Part shown: in pieces, positions 1 to 5,217 of the stretch
Layout of the letters: each line of letters starts with the position of its first letter
How positions within the stretch are numbered: the first letter of the stretch is position 1
NCBI GenBank assembly: GCA_031259225.1
Contig: JAIRLT010000177.1
Location: 1-5,321, forward strand
Length of the DNA: 5,321 bases
Reading direction: 5' to 3'
DNA from: Prevotellaceae bacterium
GTDB taxonomy: Bacteria; Bacteroidota; Bacteroidia; Bacteroidales; UBA932
Made by a program: the position numbers and the translations under genes
Notes under the pieces: model-generated
Database searches by the model: none
Told to the model about the DNA's origin: nothing
The model's input: the letters and a program-made list of their open reading frames with translations, nothing else

Positions 1-36
1 TCGCTCCTGCCAGACCTCCTGAAAGTGTTGAAGTAG
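1..36 (+). other. possible 3' end of a gene entering from the left
   Basis: The first 12 codons in frame 1 end at a TAG (34-36), 25 bases before a strong (+) terminator, which is the expected spacing for the tail of a gene lying mostly outside the window. The peptide (SLLPDLLKVLK) is too short to recognise. Frame 3 is also open and gives a proline- and acid-rich, protein-like start (APARPPESVEVES), but it runs straight through the terminator without a stop, so I prefer frame 1. Frame 2 stops at 20-22. The left-hand sequence would settle which frame is real. Confidence 0.25.
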
Positions 37-61
37 AGAGTGTACAAACGAAAATTACTGG

Positions 62-95
62 AAAGACGCAGGAAATAAGGCTTGCGTCTTTTTTT
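62..95 (+). terminator. Rho-independent terminator of the left-hand transcript
   Basis: A perfect 9-bp stem (AAAGACGCA at 62-70 with TGCGTCTTT at 83-91) encloses a 12-base loop and runs into seven T's (89-95). An A run opens the stem, so it might also work weakly on the minus strand, but no minus-strand gene comes from that side. It separates whatever lies to the left from the small unit that begins near 166. Confidence 0.8.
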
Positions 96-165
96 GTTTC
101 GGCAGGCTTCGCAAGAAAATTTTATTCATTATTCACCTCGAACTTACAAATTCAATTCTTATTTG

Positions 166-173
166 TACTTTTG
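166..173 (+). promoter_or_regulatory. Bacteroidetes-type -7 promoter box before the small ORF
   Basis: TACTTTTG matches the TAnnTTTG consensus of the Bacteroidetes primary sigma factor. The upstream element is poor: only TTAC at 144-147, 18 bases away, stands where TTTG would be expected. A start near 177-180 would give a leader of about 22-25 bases before the ATG at 202. The surroundings (97-200) are A+T-rich and contain no other gene signal. Confidence 0.5.
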
Positions 174-201
174 CCAAAAACATTTATAATCTCATTCTTA
201 C

Positions 202-354
202 ATGGAAAATTTAGACAAAGAAAAAATTGAGCAAATCATTAAGACGAGGAAACAGGCAAATGCCTATTTTAACAAGCAATCAAAAGTATTCCGCGCTTTT
301 TTACCCAATGGGAGAACTTATAATTGTTCTCCTTTTTCTTTACTCTTTAAATGA
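202..354 (+). CDS. small hypothetical ORF, 50 aa, or an untranslated small RNA
   Basis: ATG at 202 to TGA at 352-354 encodes a basic peptide beginning MENLDKEKIEQIIKTRKQ, with ten Lys/Arg against four Asp/Glu and no signal peptide or membrane segment. I do not recognise the family. In its favour are a -7 box 28 bases upstream and a protein-like first 35 residues. Against it, a terminator hairpin (311-332) and its T-tract lie inside the reading frame, so most transcripts would end before the stop codon. The unit may therefore be a small RNA of about 160 bases (roughly 180-340), or the 5' remnant of a longer gene whose 3' part has been lost. No Shine-Dalgarno sequence is seen, which is normal for this phylum. 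Confidence 0.3.
   Translation: MENLDKEKIEQIIKTRKQANAYFNKQSKVFRAFLPNGRTYNCSPFSLLFK
311..340 (+). terminator. Rho-independent terminator inside the small ORF
   Basis: A 7-bp perfect stem (GGAGAAC at 311-317 with GTTCTCC at 326-332) has an 8-base A+T loop and is followed by TTTTTCTT. The T-rich side exists only for (+) transcription; on the minus strand no T-tract follows, so it does not serve ubiX. It is the natural end for transcription starting near 180. Confidence 0.7.
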
Positions 355-416
355 ATTTACGAGTTGCCGCCACCCCTGTTTAATGTTCGCCCTACCCTGT
401 TCGCCACCTCTTCCGC

Positions 417-974
417 TTAGCATAATTCGCCCCACTTTGCACCGTCCTGTTCCAGTCCTGCTAATTGCAGCACGCGATTGACTACGGTTCCGGCGGCGGC
501 TTCCAGCGTGGCGGGATGTTGGTAAAACGCCGGGCTTGCCGGGCAAATAATGGCGCCGGCTTCGGCGAGTTGCAGCATGTTGCGGAGGTGAATTAAATTC
601 AACGGCATTTCGCGGGTTACTACAATCAGGCGGCGGCGTTCTTTCAACATCACGTCGGCGGTGCGCGCAAGCAAATCATTGCTGTAGCCGTTGGCTATGC
701 GCGCCAGCGACCCCATGGAACAAGGCACAATAATCATCGTGTCATAATCGCAGGAGCCGGAGGCAAAGGGCGCATGAAAATCGTCGTTGGCATAGCGGCG
801 GAAAGGGATAGCATCGAAAGCCCCGCCGCCCAGTTCGTGGCGGAATACCTGCTCGCCGCAACTGGTGCATACCACCGCCACGTCCACTGCTGCATGCGCG
901 TGCAGTTTTTCCAGCAATTGTTTAGCATATACCGCCCCGCTGGCGCCCGTAATTCCTACAACGATTTTTCGCAT
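417..974 (-). CDS. ubiX: UbiX-family flavin prenyltransferase
   Basis: This cytoplasmic enzyme joins a dimethylallyl group to FMN to make prenylated FMN, the cofactor of UbiD-type decarboxylases. At 185 aa it has the usual family length. Visible motifs are the N-terminal flavin-binding GITGASGA (residues 7-14), FASGS (70-74), the long conserved core from MIIVPCSMGSLARIA at 80 to the TREMPL block ending at 125, the Tyr of PAFYQHP (Y151) and the late conserved Arg (R167); the last two correspond to residues known in the family to handle the prenyl phosphate. The ATG at 974 is well placed: the flavin motif begins seven residues in and a -7 box lies 17 bases upstream. No ubiD is in the window, so the client enzyme must be encoded elsewhere. 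It is divergent from rsgA, and no terminator is evident downstream. Confidence 0.95.
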   Translation of the reverse strand: MRKIVVGITGASGAVYAKQLLEKLHAHAAVDVAVVCTSCGEQVFRHELGGGAFDAIPFRRYANDDFHAPFASGSCDYDTMIIVPCSMGSLARIANGYSNDLLARTADVMLKERRRLIVVTREMPLNLIHLRNMLQLAEAGAIICPASPAFYQHPATLEAAAGTVVNRVLQLAGLEQDGAKWGELC

Positions 975-991
975 AATCCGGTTTTAGGCAA

Positions 992-999
992 CAAAGATA
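992..999 (-). promoter_or_regulatory. -7 promoter box of ubiX
   Basis: Read on the minus strand this is TATCTTTG, a full match to TAnnTTTG, 17 bases before the ubiX ATG. TTTAC (plus positions 1018-1022) lies 18 bases upstream and is a partial match to the -33 TTTG element. Transcription would begin near 988, giving a leader of about 14 bases. Confidence 0.65.
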
Positions 1000-1029
1000 C
1001 AAATTAGAAGTCAGTCTGTAAATTTATAG

Positions 1030-1037
1030 TATCTTTG
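1030..1037 (+). promoter_or_regulatory. -7 promoter box of rsgA
   Basis: TATCTTTG matches TAnnTTTG exactly and ends four bases before the rsgA ATG. The transcript would start at or within a base or two of the start codon, leaving almost no leader. The -33 element is weak (TTAG at 1004-1007, 22 bases upstream). This box mirrors the ubiX box, as part of an 11-bp inverted repeat. Confidence 0.65.
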
Positions 1038-1041
1038 TTTT

Positions 1042-1968
1042 ATGTTTACAGGCATTGTTTATAAGCATACCGGCAGCCATTATCTGGTGAAAAATCCTGC
1101 ATGCGGCGGGCTGTACGATTGCACCGTGCGCGGGAAATTGCGCCTGCACGACAACGCCACTACCAATCCCATTGCCGCCGGCGACCGGGTGGATGTAGCG
1201 CCGGTAACCGGAACCACCGGCGTTATCGTAAAAATACATCCGCGCAAGAATTACATTATCCGCCGGGCGGCAAACCTTTCCAAGCAGGCGCATATTATTG
1301 CGGCTAACTTGGACGTGGCTTTTTTGATTGTAACGATAGATTACCCTACGCTGCAAATGGAATTTATCGACCGTTTTTTGGTTACTTGCGAGGCATACAA
1401 AGTGCCGGTGAAGATTACGGTGAATAAAATGGATTTGTACGGCGAAGCGCAACACGGGACATTGCAACGGTTTCAAGAGATATATACCGGCGCGGGGTAT
1501 GAATTTTTTTGCGTTTCGGCACATACGGGTATAGGCATAGATACGTTGCGCGAAGCGGTAAAGGGCAAGCTATGCCTTTTTTCCGGACAGTCGGGCGTGG
1601 GGAAATCGTCGCTGATTAACGCGATAGACGCGAGATTGCAATTACGCACCGGGCACTTGTCGGACTACCATAGGAAAGGAATGCACACCACTACTTTTTA
1701 CGAAATCTTCGACACGGCTGCCGGCGGCAGGATTATTGATTCGCCCGGCATCAAAGGCTTCGGGCTGATTGATGTGGAAAAGGAAGAATTGTATCATTTT
1801 TTCCCGGAGCTGTTCCGCTACGCCGCACAATGTAAATACAACATGTGCACGCATACGCACGAGCCGGGTTGCGCCGTAAAAACGGCTGTGGAGCATGGCG
1901 GCATTTCGCCGGAGCGTTACGAAAGCTATTTGAAAATGCTGGACAGCAAAGGTGGGAAATACCGTTAA
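1042..1968 (+). CDS. rsgA: ribosome small subunit-dependent GTPase RsgA
   Basis: RsgA is a circularly permuted GTPase that binds the nearly finished 30S subunit and couples GTP hydrolysis to its last maturation steps. The 308-aa protein has the full family layout: an N-terminal OB-fold (about 1-70), then the G motifs in permuted order, G4 NKMD (128-131), G5 SA (159-160), G1 P-loop GQSGVGKS (182-189), G2 in GMHTTT (213-218) and G3 DSPG (233-236). The C-terminal zinc site is intact with C264-x4-C269-x-H271-x5-C277. The start at 1042 fits the usual N-terminus (M-x-G-x-V-x-K-x-T-G) and lies directly behind a -7 box. It converges on envC with a 17-base gap and no clear terminator between. Nothing looks damaged. 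Confidence 0.97.
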   Translation: MFTGIVYKHTGSHYLVKNPACGGLYDCTVRGKLRLHDNATTNPIAAGDRVDVAPVTGTTGVIVKIHPRKNYIIRRAANLSKQAHIIAANLDVAFLIVTIDYPTLQMEFIDRFLVTCEAYKVPVKITVNKMDLYGEAQHGTLQRFQEIYTGAGYEFFCVSAHTGIGIDTLREAVKGKLCLFSGQSGVGKSSLINAIDARLQLRTGHLSDYHRKGMHTTTFYEIFDTAAGGRIIDSPGIKGFGLIDVEKEELYHFFPELFRYAAQCKYNMCTHTHEPGCAVKTAVEHGGISPERYESYLKMLDSKGGKYR

Positions 1969-1985
1969 ACAAGCCGCCCGTGCGT

Positions 1986-3197
1986 TTATTTTTTCAACCA
2001 GAGTTCGGGGTTTAATTTTTCCGGTTCCGGCTTGTCTTTCATCATCCATATTTGGAAATCCAGTGTTGTGTTGTCCGCAGTAAATATTGTGCCGATGATT
2101 TGTCCCCGCGATAATTTATCGTTTACTTTCACATTGACATTGGAAAGATTGCAGTAAATCGTGTAGTATTCGCCGTGTTGCACCATCACGCAATTATGTT
2201 GCGCCGGTATGAAAAATACGCGCCGCACAACGCCGTCGAAGACACACAACGCCGGGCTGTTTTCTTCTGTCGAAATATGGATGCCGGAATTTTGCGGTAG
2301 CTTCAGGTTTTTGTACACCGGATGATAATGCTCGCCAAACTGTGCAGTAACCACGCCCTTGTGTACCGGCCAGGGCAACTTCCCCTGGTTGTTTTCAAAA
2401 TTGGCGGACAAAATCCGGTCGGCTTCCGGCAGGTTAGGCGTTGTTTTCCGGCGGCGCTGGTCTTGCTTTGCCTGTTCGGCAATAATTTTCTCGATTTGTT
2501 TATTGATGCGTTGAACAGCCCGCCGTTGGTCTGCCAGGCGGCGCGTTAATTCTTTTTCCTGCCCGGCTAATTTCCTTGTGATGGCTAAGGCGTCGGCTTC
2601 ATCTTTTTGCAGTGTGGCGATTTCTTTTTCCCGCGCACTCCGTTGTTTGTCCAACTCGCTTTTCTGGGTATTCAACGAATGGATTTCCCTGTTCAGTTCT
2701 TCCGACATTTGCTGTATTTTCAGCGCTTGCTCATTGATGTATTCGGAATAGTTTTTGAAATAGTGCCATCGCCGGTAGGCTAATCCCACATCGTCGCTGG
2801 AAAGTACAAACATCAGCCAGAGCCGCCGGTCGCGGTTTTTATACGCTTGGTACAACAGTTCCTCATACGATTTTTTCAGTTCATCCAGACTCGTTTGCAA
2901 GCCGGTTACATCTTCCTGTTTCTTTTTCAAATCGGCTTCCAGCAGGTGAATTTGCGCGTCCATGTCGGCAATCAGTTGTTTGCGCGATTTTATTTTCTGC
3001 TTTGTCAAATCCAATTGCTGCAAGCTATTTTGCCGGTCTTTGGAATTTTTTTTCAGCAGTTTGTCGATATACGCAATTTGTTCTTCGGCTTTTTTCAACC
3101 GCTTGTTCAGATCCGAAACACTCTGCCCCGCAACGGATGTAACGGTCATGACCAAAACTGCTATATAGAAAAGACGCTTTACCACAAAATATTTCAA
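1986..3197 (-). CDS. EnvC-like murein hydrolase activator with degenerate LytM (M23) domain
   Basis: This secreted coiled-coil protein should activate peptidoglycan amidases at the division septum, as EnvC does in E. coli; the assignment rests on architecture. The 403-aa product has a signal peptide (about 1-24, ending SVAG before Q25), a long Lys/Glu/Gln-rich coiled coil (about 27-248) and a C-terminal LytM/M23 fold (about 275-400). The zinc-binding residues of active M23 peptidases are missing: the GID motif reads SGIHIS (304-309), the HxH strand reads YCNL (348-351) and the LHF strand reads LDFQIW (379-384). It is therefore probably non-catalytic, as in EnvC. The start is uncertain: an in-frame TAA lies just upstream and no ATG is available, so it begins at TTG (3197) inside a tandem repeat, or at GTG (3185) four codons later, which also leaves a good signal peptide. 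It follows the TPR gene by 52 bases, probably in one operon. Confidence 0.9.
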   Translation of the reverse strand: MKYFVVKRLFYIAVLVMTVTSVAGQSVSDLNKRLKKAEEQIAYIDKLLKKNSKDRQNSLQQLDLTKQKIKSRKQLIADMDAQIHLLEADLKKKQEDVTGLQTSLDELKKSYEELLYQAYKNRDRRLWLMFVLSSDDVGLAYRRWHYFKNYSEYINEQALKIQQMSEELNREIHSLNTQKSELDKQRSAREKEIATLQKDEADALAITRKLAGQEKELTRRLADQRRAVQRINKQIEKIIAEQAKQDQRRRKTTPNLPEADRILSANFENNQGKLPWPVHKGVVTAQFGEHYHPVYKNLKLPQNSGIHISTEENSPALCVFDGVVRRVFFIPAQHNCVMVQHGEYYTIYCNLSNVNVKVNDKLSRGQIIGTIFTADNTTLDFQIWMMKDKPEPEKLNPELWLKK

Positions 3198-3218
3198 GAT
3201 TTAAATATTTCAAGATTT
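3187..3218. repeat. tandem duplication of a 16-bp unit over the envC start
   Basis: AAATATTTCAAGATTT occurs twice in direct succession (3187-3202 and 3203-3218) with no mismatch. The first copy contains the proposed TTG start and the first codons of envC; the second lies in the short spacer after the TPR gene. Both are far richer in A+T than the flanking coding DNA. Confidence 0.9.
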
Positions 3219-3249
3219 AGATATAAGGTAACGGCGTATAGCATGCTCC

Positions 3250-4977
3250 TCATCGCTTATTGTTTTTTATTTTTTGTTCTACTTGCGGGTTTTGTTCTTT
3301 TTTCAACGACAAATCCCAATACACAATGGCGACGTCGTATTCACCGAGCGCGTGCAACACATCGCCGTAGTGGTCGAGGATGACCGCGCTGTCGTTCCCG
3401 CCGTAAATCATGGCATGGCGGAAAATCGCTTTGGCTTCAACAATTTTTCCCATTTTGAAAAGTATCCACCCGAAAGTATCCAGGTAGGTTGCATTGTTGG
3501 GCTCTGCTTTAATCGCCTTGTTGCTCATGTCATAAGCGCGGTCAAGGTGTTTATTCTCTTCGCTCAAAAAGTAGGCATAATTGTTCAACACCACAATGTA
3601 GTCGCTATCTATAGCCAATGCTTTTTCGTAGTATTCGTATGCCTTTCCCGGATTTTTTTCGGCATAATATAAATCCCCTAAAAAAGCATAGGTCTGCACG
3701 GTTTTCTTTGGATCGTCCGCCGTGAGCGGCAAGGTTTTTTCAAACCAGCGGATAGCTTCCGCCCCGTCGCCGGTTTGCCATGCGGCAACGGCTTTCATCG
3801 AGATAAAATCCACTTCCCGGGGAAAACGCCGGTGCGCTGTTCCGGCATATTTTCCTACGGTATCCCACCGTTCCGCATAATATTCGATAGACAGGTAACG
3901 CTGCCATGCGTCGAGCTGTTCGATGTTATTTTGCAAATTATTTTTCAGCACCGTAATCGCCGAATCCACGAGTTGCTTTTGCAATAGATACGTTGCATAC
4001 AGCGGCTCCGTAAGCGAGTCGGGCGGCGTGCGCAATACCGTGAACACCGTGTCAAGCTGCGGCGAAAACGAAGCGGCGAATTTCGGTATCTGCAACAACG
4101 CCGACAAGTATTCTACCTTGTATTCCGTTTCTACCGCTTTGTTGGCATACAGGCTATACAGTTTTTGGAAATATATGTCAAAATGTTGATTACGGCGGAA
4201 ACAGTCGGCTTCGCCCAACAGCGCCGGCGTGTAATCGGGGTTTAATGCCAATGCCTGGCGGTACATTTCCAACGCCAGCGTATCACGTTCCAGTTCGGCA
4301 TACTGCTCGCCCAATAATGAAAAATAACGCGCCTCCGGGAACACCGTCACCAAGTGTTCCAACGTATTCAACGCTTCTTCCTTTTTATCTTGCGCCGCCA
4401 GTATTTCAAACCGCGTGACTGCCGACTGTTCCGAAAAACCTGTTTTAGCGTTGGCGTCATCCAACACCAACAATGCGCTGTCAAGCGCCCCCATCCGCAT
4501 ATACAGCGTAGAGAGGTCGAAATACAAATCCGGCATATCCGGGCGTTGTTGCAGGAGGTAGTTATATTCGCCGATAGCCCGGCGGTATTGGCGGGCAGTG
4601 GCGCTGTACTGTGCCGCCTGCATACGGTACCAGAAATTCGCCGTATCCAGCCGCATTGCCGATGCGTTCAGCGACAATGCCGCCTGCACATAACCCGACA
4701 GGAAATAAATATTTGCCAACTGGTAAAAACAAACGTCGCAACCGGCGTCAATAGCAATCGTTTTCCGGAACAACCGGTTGGCGGTTTGCCAGTCGTGCAG
4801 TTCATATGCTTTCATGGCTTCCGAGAAGTAGAGTTGTTTTTCCAACAGTTGTTCATCATTCAGCGGCTTGACTTTGGCGGGGTCTGACACCGGCAGCACG
4901 GCTTTCGGCGAGCAGGATGCCAACAACCAACCTGCCAACAATACACGTAATAAGAAAGTACAGGTGAAATTTTTCAT
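3250..4977 (-). CDS. tetratricopeptide-repeat lipoprotein
   Basis: This is a probable envelope lipoprotein that acts as a protein-binding scaffold; its partners are unknown. The 575-aa product begins MKNFTCTFLLRVLLAG and has a lipobox LASC with the lipidated Cys at 22. No acidic Bacteroidetes surface-export signal follows the Cys, so it probably faces the periplasm. TPR-like units cover about 48-250, a divergent helical stretch follows (about 251-390), and well-formed TPRs return at about 391-564, with classic blocks such as GKAYEYYEKALAID (444-457), AYDMSNKAIKAEPNN (481-495) and GEYDVAIVYWDLSL (545-558). A GTG at 4992 would add five residues, but it lies across the -7 box, so the ATG at 4977, directly before the signal peptide, is preferred. 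A TPR gene near an EnvC-like gene is common in Bacteroidales, which suggests a link to the cell envelope but proves no function. Confidence 0.9.
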   Translation of the reverse strand: MKNFTCTFLLRVLLAGWLLASCSPKAVLPVSDPAKVKPLNDEQLLEKQLYFSEAMKAYELHDWQTANRLFRKTIAIDAGCDVCFYQLANIYFLSGYVQAALSLNASAMRLDTANFWYRMQAAQYSATARQYRRAIGEYNYLLQQRPDMPDLYFDLSTLYMRMGALDSALLVLDDANAKTGFSEQSAVTRFEILAAQDKKEEALNTLEHLVTVFPEARYFSLLGEQYAELERDTLALEMYRQALALNPDYTPALLGEADCFRRNQHFDIYFQKLYSLYANKAVETEYKVEYLSALLQIPKFAASFSPQLDTVFTVLRTPPDSLTEPLYATYLLQKQLVDSAITVLKNNLQNNIEQLDAWQRYLSIEYYAERWDTVGKYAGTAHRRFPREVDFISMKAVAAWQTGDGAEAIRWFEKTLPLTADDPKKTVQTYAFLGDLYYAEKNPGKAYEYYEKALAIDSDYIVVLNNYAYFLSEENKHLDRAYDMSNKAIKAEPNNATYLDTFGWILFKMGKIVEAKAIFRHAMIYGGNDSAVILDHYGDVLHALGEYDVAIVYWDLSLKKEQNPQVEQKIKNNKR

Positions 4978-4981
4978 TTTA

Positions 4982-4989
4982 CAAAGGTA
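4982..4989 (-). promoter_or_regulatory. -7 promoter box of the TPR-envC operon
   Basis: On the minus strand this reads TACCTTTG, matching TAnnTTTG, and ends exactly four bases before the ATG at 4977, the same geometry as in front of rsgA. I see no good -33 element about 20 bases upstream. It probably drives both the TPR gene and envC, since no other promoter is visible in the 52-base spacer between them. Confidence 0.6.
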
Positions 4990-5014
4990 CACTTTTTTCG
5001 GGATACGGACGCGG

Positions 5015-5056
5015 GCTAATGTGCTAATGTGATTAATTGTTTAATGTGATTAATTG
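5015..5056. repeat. short direct repeats upstream of the TPR gene
   Basis: GCTAATGT occurs twice in tandem (5015-5022 and 5023-5030), and TAATGTGATTAATTG occurs twice without mismatch at 5025-5039 and 5042-5056, a period of 17. The stretch is A+T-rich, encodes nothing apparent and lies upstream of the TPR -7 box. Confidence 0.85.
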
Positions 5057-5067
5057 GCTGGCGCAGG

Positions 5068-5099
5068 AAAGATTTCAAAATTCAAAGATTTAAAGATTT
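5068..5099. repeat. three copies of an AAAGATTT octamer
   Basis: AAAGATTT is found at 5068-5075, 5084-5091 and 5092-5099, the last two directly adjacent and the first 16 bases from the second. The sequence resembles the 16-bp unit at the envC start, which contains CAAGATTT. It runs directly into the A-tract of the minus-strand terminator. Confidence 0.6.
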
Positions 5100-5100
5100 C

Positions 5101-5132
5101 AAAAAAAACCGCCGGTAAGTTTCCTTACCGGC
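5101..5132 (-). terminator. strong Rho-independent terminator, minus strand
   Basis: Read on the minus strand, a perfect 9-bp G+C-rich stem (GCCGGTAAG with CTTACCGGC) closes a GAAA tetraloop and is followed by GG and eight T's (the A run at 5101-5108). It ends a transcript arriving from beyond the right edge and separates it from the TPR-envC operon, whose own -7 box lies about 110 bases further on. Confidence 0.85.
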
Positions 5133-5156
5133 AGTTCTTTGTTGCATCCAGTTTTT

Positions 5157-5189
5157 AGTCGTAAGTCGTAAGTCATAAGTCGTAAGTCG
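5157..5189. repeat. heptanucleotide tandem array (AGTCGTA, about 4.7 copies)
   Basis: Units at 5157, 5164, 5171 (AGTCATA, one change) and 5178, plus a partial unit from 5185, form a 33-base array. Similar short-period arrays in intergenic DNA are familiar from Bacteroidetes genomes. Slippage during replication should make the copy number variable. Confidence 0.9.
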
Positions 5190-5203
5190 GCTGGCGCGCC
5201 AGC
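5190..5203. repeat. 14-bp perfect palindrome
   Basis: GCTGGCGCGCCAGC is its own reverse complement and begins where the heptamer array ends. Its first eight bases are the tail of the 9-mer GGCTGGCGC, which also follows the 17-bp-period repeat at 5056-5064. A role as a protein-binding site or as part of a repeat boundary is possible but unproven. Confidence 0.8.
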
Positions 5204-5217
5204 ACTGCCCACAACGC

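Noticed and set aside
297..332. T-TTT-TTA heptamer, 7-base spacer and hairpin in the small ORF, the geometry of a programmed -1 frameshift
   Set aside because: The shifted frame meets TAA at 321-323 after six codons, giving no useful extension, and the hairpin is followed by a T-tract, so a terminator explains it better.
361..416. Repeated CCCTGTT and CGCCACC words downstream of ubiX
   Set aside because: The copies are short, irregular and form no stable hairpin or array; chance or a decayed 3' end is enough to explain them.
227..481. Plus-strand 84-codon ORF with a hydrophobic segment
   Set aside because: It needs a TTG start, reads through the terminator at 311-340 and overlaps the 3' end of ubiX; the hydrophobic stretch comes from the T-rich terminator.
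1024..1524. Minus-strand 166-codon ORF
   Set aside because: It is antisense to the well-supported rsgA and covers its promoter; the translation has no recognisable domain.
1966..1990. Possible bidirectional terminator between rsgA and envC
   Set aside because: A T-rich run follows, but only a 4-bp AAAC/GTTT pairing around an unpaired G+C-rich stretch can be drawn, too weak to call.
2847..3383. Plus-strand 178-codon ORF that looks like a Phe/Leu-rich membrane protein
   Set aside because: It is antisense to the Lys/Glu/Gln-rich coiled coil of envC, whose complement naturally reads as Phe, Leu and Ile. It also spans the repeat and the end of the TPR gene and has no promoter.
4354..4887. Plus-strand 177-codon ORF
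   Set aside because: It lies wholly antisense to the TPR gene, has no family-like motif, and the opposite strand has clear TPR motifs and a lipobox.
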